This document shows, one piece after another, positions 5,131-5,763 of a stretch of DNA of 5,763 bases (position 1 is the stretch's first letter; each line of letters starts with the position of its first letter). The DNA lies in the NCBI GenBank assembly GCA_013042925.1, contig JABDPH010000134.1, positions 1 through 5,763 of the forward strand, given 5' to 3'. Under the pieces are notes generated by a model. The model did no database searches. It saw nothing but the letters and a program-made list of their open reading frames with translations, and had not been told where the DNA came from. Made by a program: the position numbers and the translations under genes. Origin of the DNA: Eudoraea sp. GTDB lineage: Bacteria > Bacteroidota > Bacteroidia > Flavobacteriales > Flavobacteriaceae.

Positions 5131-5763
5131 ATGCAAAAGACCATTCTTCATCTGGATCTGGATACCTTTTTTGTATCCGTAGAGCGGCTCATTAATTCCG
5201 AGTTGCAAAACAAACCCCTGCTGGTGGGTGGTACCAGCGATAGAGGAGTCGTAGCTGCATGCAGCTATGAAACCCGTGGGTTTGGCATACATTCCGGGAT
5301 GCCCATGAAAATGGCAAGGGAACTTTGCCCTGAAGCCGTTGTCATCCGGGGTAATGCGGGCACCTATAGCAAGCACTCCGATCTGGTCACCGAAATCATC
5401 AAGGAACAGGTCCCCGTTTTTGAGAAATCGAGTATAGACGAGTTTTACGCAGACCTCTCCGGAATGGACCGTTTTTTTGGCTGCTATCACTACGCCTCAG
5501 AATTACGGAAAATGATCATTAAGGAAACCGGGCTCCCCATTTCCTTCGGGCTGTCTGTAAACAAAGTAGTCTCTAAAGTTGCCACCAACGAGGCCAAACC
5601 CAACAACCAGCTGAAAGTAGATTTTGGCTATGAAAAACCCTTTCTGGCCCCGCTCTCTATCAAAAAGATCCCTATGGTGGGCGACAAAACCTACCAGACG
5701 CTCAGAAACCTGGGACTCAGAAAAGTAAAAACCGTACAGGAAATGCCTATGGACCTTATGCAA
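5131..5763 (+). CDS. dinB: DNA polymerase IV (Y-family translesion polymerase), 5' part
   Basis: The first 211 codons are in the window; the gene runs off the right edge. It is an error-prone polymerase that copies past damaged template bases, often under DNA-damage control. The opening HLDLDTFFVSVE carries the metal-binding Asp9 (E. coli Asp8) and Phe14 at the steric-gate position. SYETRGFGIHSGMP (45-58) holds the nucleotide-binding Tyr46 and Arg49. SSIDEFYADLSG (100-111) holds the catalytic Asp103 and Glu104. GLSVNKVVSKVATNEAKPN (140-158) is the family's palm block, and IPMVGDKTYQTLRNLG (180-195) is the helix-hairpin-helix start of the thumb. All catalytic residues are intact. The little-finger domain and any clamp-binding peptide lie outside the window. 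Composition is balanced (30 of 60 bases G or C at 5281-5340), unlike the acyltransferase module. Long minus-strand frames at 5014-5490 and 5503-5763 are shadows of it. Confidence 0.96.
   Translation, partial: MQKTILHLDLDTFFVSVERLINSELQNKPLLVGGTSDRGVVAACSYETRGFGIHSGMPMKMARELCPEAVVIRGNAGTYSKHSDLVTEIIKEQVPVFEKSSIDEFYADLSGMDRFFGCYHYASELRKMIIKETGLPISFGLSVNKVVSKVATNEAKPNNQLKVDFGYEKPFLAPLSIKKIPMVGDKTYQTLRNLGLRKVKTVQEMPMDLMQ

Noticed and set aside
5014..5490. 158-codon minus-strand ORF
   Set aside because: It is antisense to dinB, whose plus-strand frame has all Y-family polymerase motifs.
5503..5763. 86-codon minus-strand ORF
   Set aside because: It is the antisense shadow of the dinB palm and thumb coding region.

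Overview
The window looks like chromosomal DNA of a Bacteroidota bacterium, most likely a member of the Flavobacteriia. Start codons mostly lack a clear Shine-Dalgarno sequence, the intergenic DNA is A/T-rich, the tRNA has no encoded CCA, and the DNA polymerase IV sequence has a flavobacterial look. This placement is inference, as no taxonomic marker gene is present.

Left part (1-387): the 3' end of a class II tRNA, probably tRNA-Leu, is followed by a strong terminator. A degenerate copy of the tRNA 3' end lies 150 bases downstream with its own terminator, which resembles the scar of an integration event at the tRNA. Next comes a very A/T-rich module on the minus strand (388-2906). Read 5' to 3' it encodes a roughly 53-residue one-helix membrane protein whose frame is broken at an A7 tract, an AlgI/DltB-type MBOAT O-acyltransferase, and a membrane-anchored SGNH-like protein. 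Together these look like a system that O-acetylates a cell-surface or secreted polysaccharide: the MBOAT passes acyl groups across the membrane and the SGNH protein acts on the outside. A divergent 115-residue hypothetical protein (2973-3320) follows, ending at a strong hairpin.

Right part (3677-5036): a cluster of very small membrane-protein genes. Three are clear paralogs of exactly 56 residues (3677-3847, 4297-4467, 4866-5036), each ending in the same TGFAFD tail. Two unrelated one-helix ORFs of 47 and 36 residues lie between them, and hairpins or terminators punctuate the cluster. I do not recognise this family; it is the most novel-looking content here.

Right edge (5131-5763): the first 211 codons of dinB (DNA polymerase IV), of ordinary, higher G+C composition. 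Directly before its start is a CTGT-N8-ACAG dyad with the same geometry as an enterobacterial LexA box, plus a second imperfect inverted repeat. I found no convincing match to the Bacteroidota promoter consensus (TTG, about 20 bases, TAnnTTTG) ahead of any gene.
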